15,209 nucleotides of DNA from Gammaproteobacteria bacterium (GTDB lineage: Bacteria; Pseudomonadota; Gammaproteobacteria; JABABF01): assembly GCA_014238345.1 (NCBI GenBank), contig JABABF010000014.1:1-15209 (forward strand), read 5' to 3'. This document shows positions 13,564 to 15,209 of this stretch, piece by piece. The position numbers and the translations under genes were made by a program. How positions within the stretch are numbered: position 1 is the first letter of the stretch; the number at the start of each line of letters is the position of its first letter. The notes under the pieces are model-generated. The model saw nothing but the letters and a program-made list of their open reading frames with translations, did not search any database and was not told where the DNA came from.

Positions 13564-15159
13564 GAACAAGGAGCGCGCCCAGGGGTAGTCAGCCTTGCCG
13601 CTGGGCGAGCGCTGCATGCGCTTGACCAGCTGCAGGCGGCGTGGCAATTTAAAGCTGGCCAGATCAGTGCGGCTGTGATCCTGCAATTCCTCCAGCGTAG
13701 GTGCCGTGCCGGGGCGCGGCTCAACCACCGCCGCAACACACTCGTGCCAGCGCTCATGGGGAGCAGCGGCGACCACGGCATCAAGTACATCGGGGTGTGA
13801 TTTGAGTACCTGCTCCACCTCCTCGGGAAACACCTTCATGCCGCCGGAATTGATGCATACCGAGCCGCGACCCAAGAGGGTGATCTGCCCATCTTCCTCG
13901 ACCACCGCCAGGTCGCCGGACAGCGAATAGCGCCGCCCATCGGCACTGGTGACAAAGGTCTCGGCGGTCTTTTTCTCGTCATTGTGGTAACGCAACGGCA
14001 AGTCACCAGTGGTTGCCAGTTTGCCGACGGTGGCAGAGCCCGCTTCGATTGGACACAGTTCATCATCGAGTACACAGGCACCAGCAGTCGGGCGGATGGT
14101 CGGCCCGCCACGCATCTGGGTCTCGCCGGGCTGAACCAAAGACATACCGTGGCCGCCGCTCTCTGAGGAGCCGACCCCATCCAGCATCATCAACGACGGG
14201 AAGTGGCGGAAAAACTCGTCCTTGACGGTCGGGGAAAACAGCGCCGCTGTGCTGGTTAGCAACACCAGTGAGCTGCTGTCGATGGTATCGCCCTGCTCGG
14301 AGTACCACTCGATCAGCGGTCGCGCCATCGCATCGCCAGTCAGCATCATCCCATCAATCCGCTCACGCTCAATCAATCGCCAAGCCCGCTCGGCATCAAA
14401 GCGCTCCATCAGCACGGTGCGGCGACCCTCAAAAGCTCCGCCCATCACGGCCCACTGGCAGGCACCGTGCATCAGTGGCGCTGGTGCGAGCATCGTCACC
14501 ATACCTCGATCCAGCCCGCGTTGCACAATGTCCATCGGCTCTTTGGCGCGCTCACCGCTGACCAAATCGACACCGCCGCCGAGGGCGAACAGCACATCGC
14601 CGTGCCGCCACACCACCCCCTTGGGCATGCCAGTGGTGCCCCCGGTGTACAGGATGTAGAGATTGTCCGCCGAGCGCGGCGCAAAATCGCGCTCCGGTGA
14701 GCCCGCCGCAATCATCTCCTCGTAGTCAGCATCGACTATTCCCAGCTCGGCACCGCTGTCGTCAGCGAGACAGTAGACCTCGCGCAAGCTCGGCAGCTCA
14801 GCGCGCACCGCGCCGAGCCGAGGCAAGAAACGACGCTGGCAGAACAGCGCCTGCAACTCAGCATTACCCATCAAATAGGACAGCTCGCGCTCTACATAGC
14901 GGTAGTTGATGTTGATCCACACCGCACCCAACTTGAACACCGCCCACAGTATCTCTACCCACTCAATGCAGTTGGTCGCGTAAATGCCAACATGATCGCC
15001 GGCGCCAATACCGCGCGCCGCCAAGCTGTGGGCGAGGCGATTGGCACGCTCTTCCATCTGTTGATAATTACAGCGCTTGTCCTCGCACACCATATATTCG
15101 CGAGCTCCCATGTGGTCGACCGCCAGTTCAAACATATCCGCTAAATTGAAGCTACTCAT
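13540..15159 (-). CDS. AMP-forming acyl-CoA synthetase (FadD-like, ANL superfamily)
   Basis: Activates a carboxylic acid to acyl-AMP and then acyl-CoA. It has 539 residues, a full-length ANL enzyme. Motifs (numbered from the upstream ATG): YTGGTTGMPKGVVWRHGD (172-189, P-loop), MLAPAPLMHG (224-233), DGVGSSESG (328-336, ATP contact), YSLSGDLAVV (412-421, Asp417), GRGSVCINSGGMKVFPEEVE (431-450, hinge region) and SPSGKADYPW (519-528, Lys523 for adenylation). The VVWRHGD continuation resembles actinobacterial and marine proteobacterial FadD enzymes acting on steroid side chains or medium/long acids, but the substrate cannot be assigned. Two ATGs are in tandem (15162 and 15159). GGGAGG at 15165-15170 is 2 nt from the first and 5 nt from the second, so 15159 is favoured. 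The 3' end overlaps yfjD by 24 bp. Confidence 0.93.
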   Translation of the reverse strand: MSSFNLADMFELAVDHMGAREYMVCEDKRCNYQQMEERANRLAHSLAARGIGAGDHVGIYATNCIEWVEILWAVFKLGAVWININYRYVERELSYLMGNAELQALFCQRRFLPRLGAVRAELPSLREVYCLADDSGAELGIVDADYEEMIAAGSPERDFAPRSADNLYILYTGGTTGMPKGVVWRHGDVLFALGGGVDLVSGERAKEPMDIVQRGLDRGMVTMLAPAPLMHGACQWAVMGGAFEGRRTVLMERFDAERAWRLIERERIDGMMLTGDAMARPLIEWYSEQGDTIDSSSLVLLTSTAALFSPTVKDEFFRHFPSLMMLDGVGSSESGGHGMSLVQPGETQMRGGPTIRPTAGACVLDDELCPIEAGSATVGKLATTGDLPLRYHNDEKKTAETFVTSADGRRYSLSGDLAVVEEDGQITLLGRGSVCINSGGMKVFPEEVEQVLKSHPDVLDAVVAAAPHERWHECVAAVVEPRPGTAPTLEELQDHSRTDLASFKLPRRLQLVKRMQRSPSGKADYPWARSLFSATVAAD

Positions 15160-15164
15160 CATTG

Positions 15165-15170
15165 CCTCCC
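15165..15170 (-). promoter_or_regulatory. Strong ribosome binding site of the acyl-CoA synthetase gene
   Basis: GGGAGG on the minus strand, 5 nt before ATG 15159 and 2 nt before ATG 15162. It is the best Shine-Dalgarno in the window and favours the second ATG. The remaining 39 bases to the edge show nothing I can name. Confidence 0.7.
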
Positions 15171-15209
15171 AATGGCTGGATGGGGTTGCTGTGGTACACG
15201 GTGGCTACC

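Overview
The window looks like chromosomal core sequence from a gammaproteobacterium of the broad Pseudomonas/Cellvibrio/marine-Pseudomonadales type. The reasons are the gene order gyrA-serC-pheA-hisC-tyrA-aroA-cmk-rpsA, which matches the mixed-function 'supraoperon' described in Pseudomonas, the Pseudomonas-like AroQ-PheA and AroA sequences, and a ypjD-yfjD pair of the E. coli/Pseudomonas kind. The DNA is moderately GC-rich. I see no mobile element, CRISPR array, rRNA or tRNA.

Layout: positions 1-10922 are one minus-strand block read from right to left: gyrA (DNA gyrase A), serC (phosphoserine aminotransferase), pheA (chorismate mutase/prephenate dehydratase), hisC (aromatic/histidinol-phosphate aminotransferase), tyrA (cyclohexadienyl dehydrogenase), aroA (EPSP synthase), cmk (CMP kinase) and the 5' part of rpsA (ribosomal protein S1, running off the left edge). 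Positions 10923-11323 are a 401-bp divergent intergenic region with a cluster of palindromes. Positions 11324-13563 hold the plus-strand pair ypjD (cytochrome c assembly-like membrane protein) and yfjD/corB-like (CNNM-CBS-CorC transporter). From the right edge, a minus-strand acyl-CoA synthetase gene runs towards yfjD and overlaps it tail to tail by 24 bp.

The genes work together as follows. aroA makes the chorismate precursor. pheA and tyrA split chorismate/prephenate towards Phe and Tyr, and hisC supplies an aminotransferase. serC feeds serine and PLP synthesis. cmk, rpsA and gyrA tie this to nucleotide metabolism, translation and DNA topology. The block is unusually tight: gyrA/serC and hisC/tyrA overlap by 4 nt, pheA/hisC by 1 nt, and tyrA/aroA and aroA/cmk are 9 and 4 nt apart. 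The only sizeable gap, serC-pheA (139 nt), carries a perfect TATAAT.

No wholly new system is evident. The interest lies in departures inside familiar genes: a TyrA whose C-terminal domain looks duplicated with complementary motif loss; a tyrA gene with only a CTG start available; tyrA and aroA in the same frame, separated by a single TGA where Pseudomonas has a fusion; a PheA whose ACT domain lacks the ESRP phenylalanine-binding motif; an S1 with an acidic C-terminal extension; a CMP kinase with a shortened CMP-binding insert; and a hexanucleotide tandem repeat inside serC.
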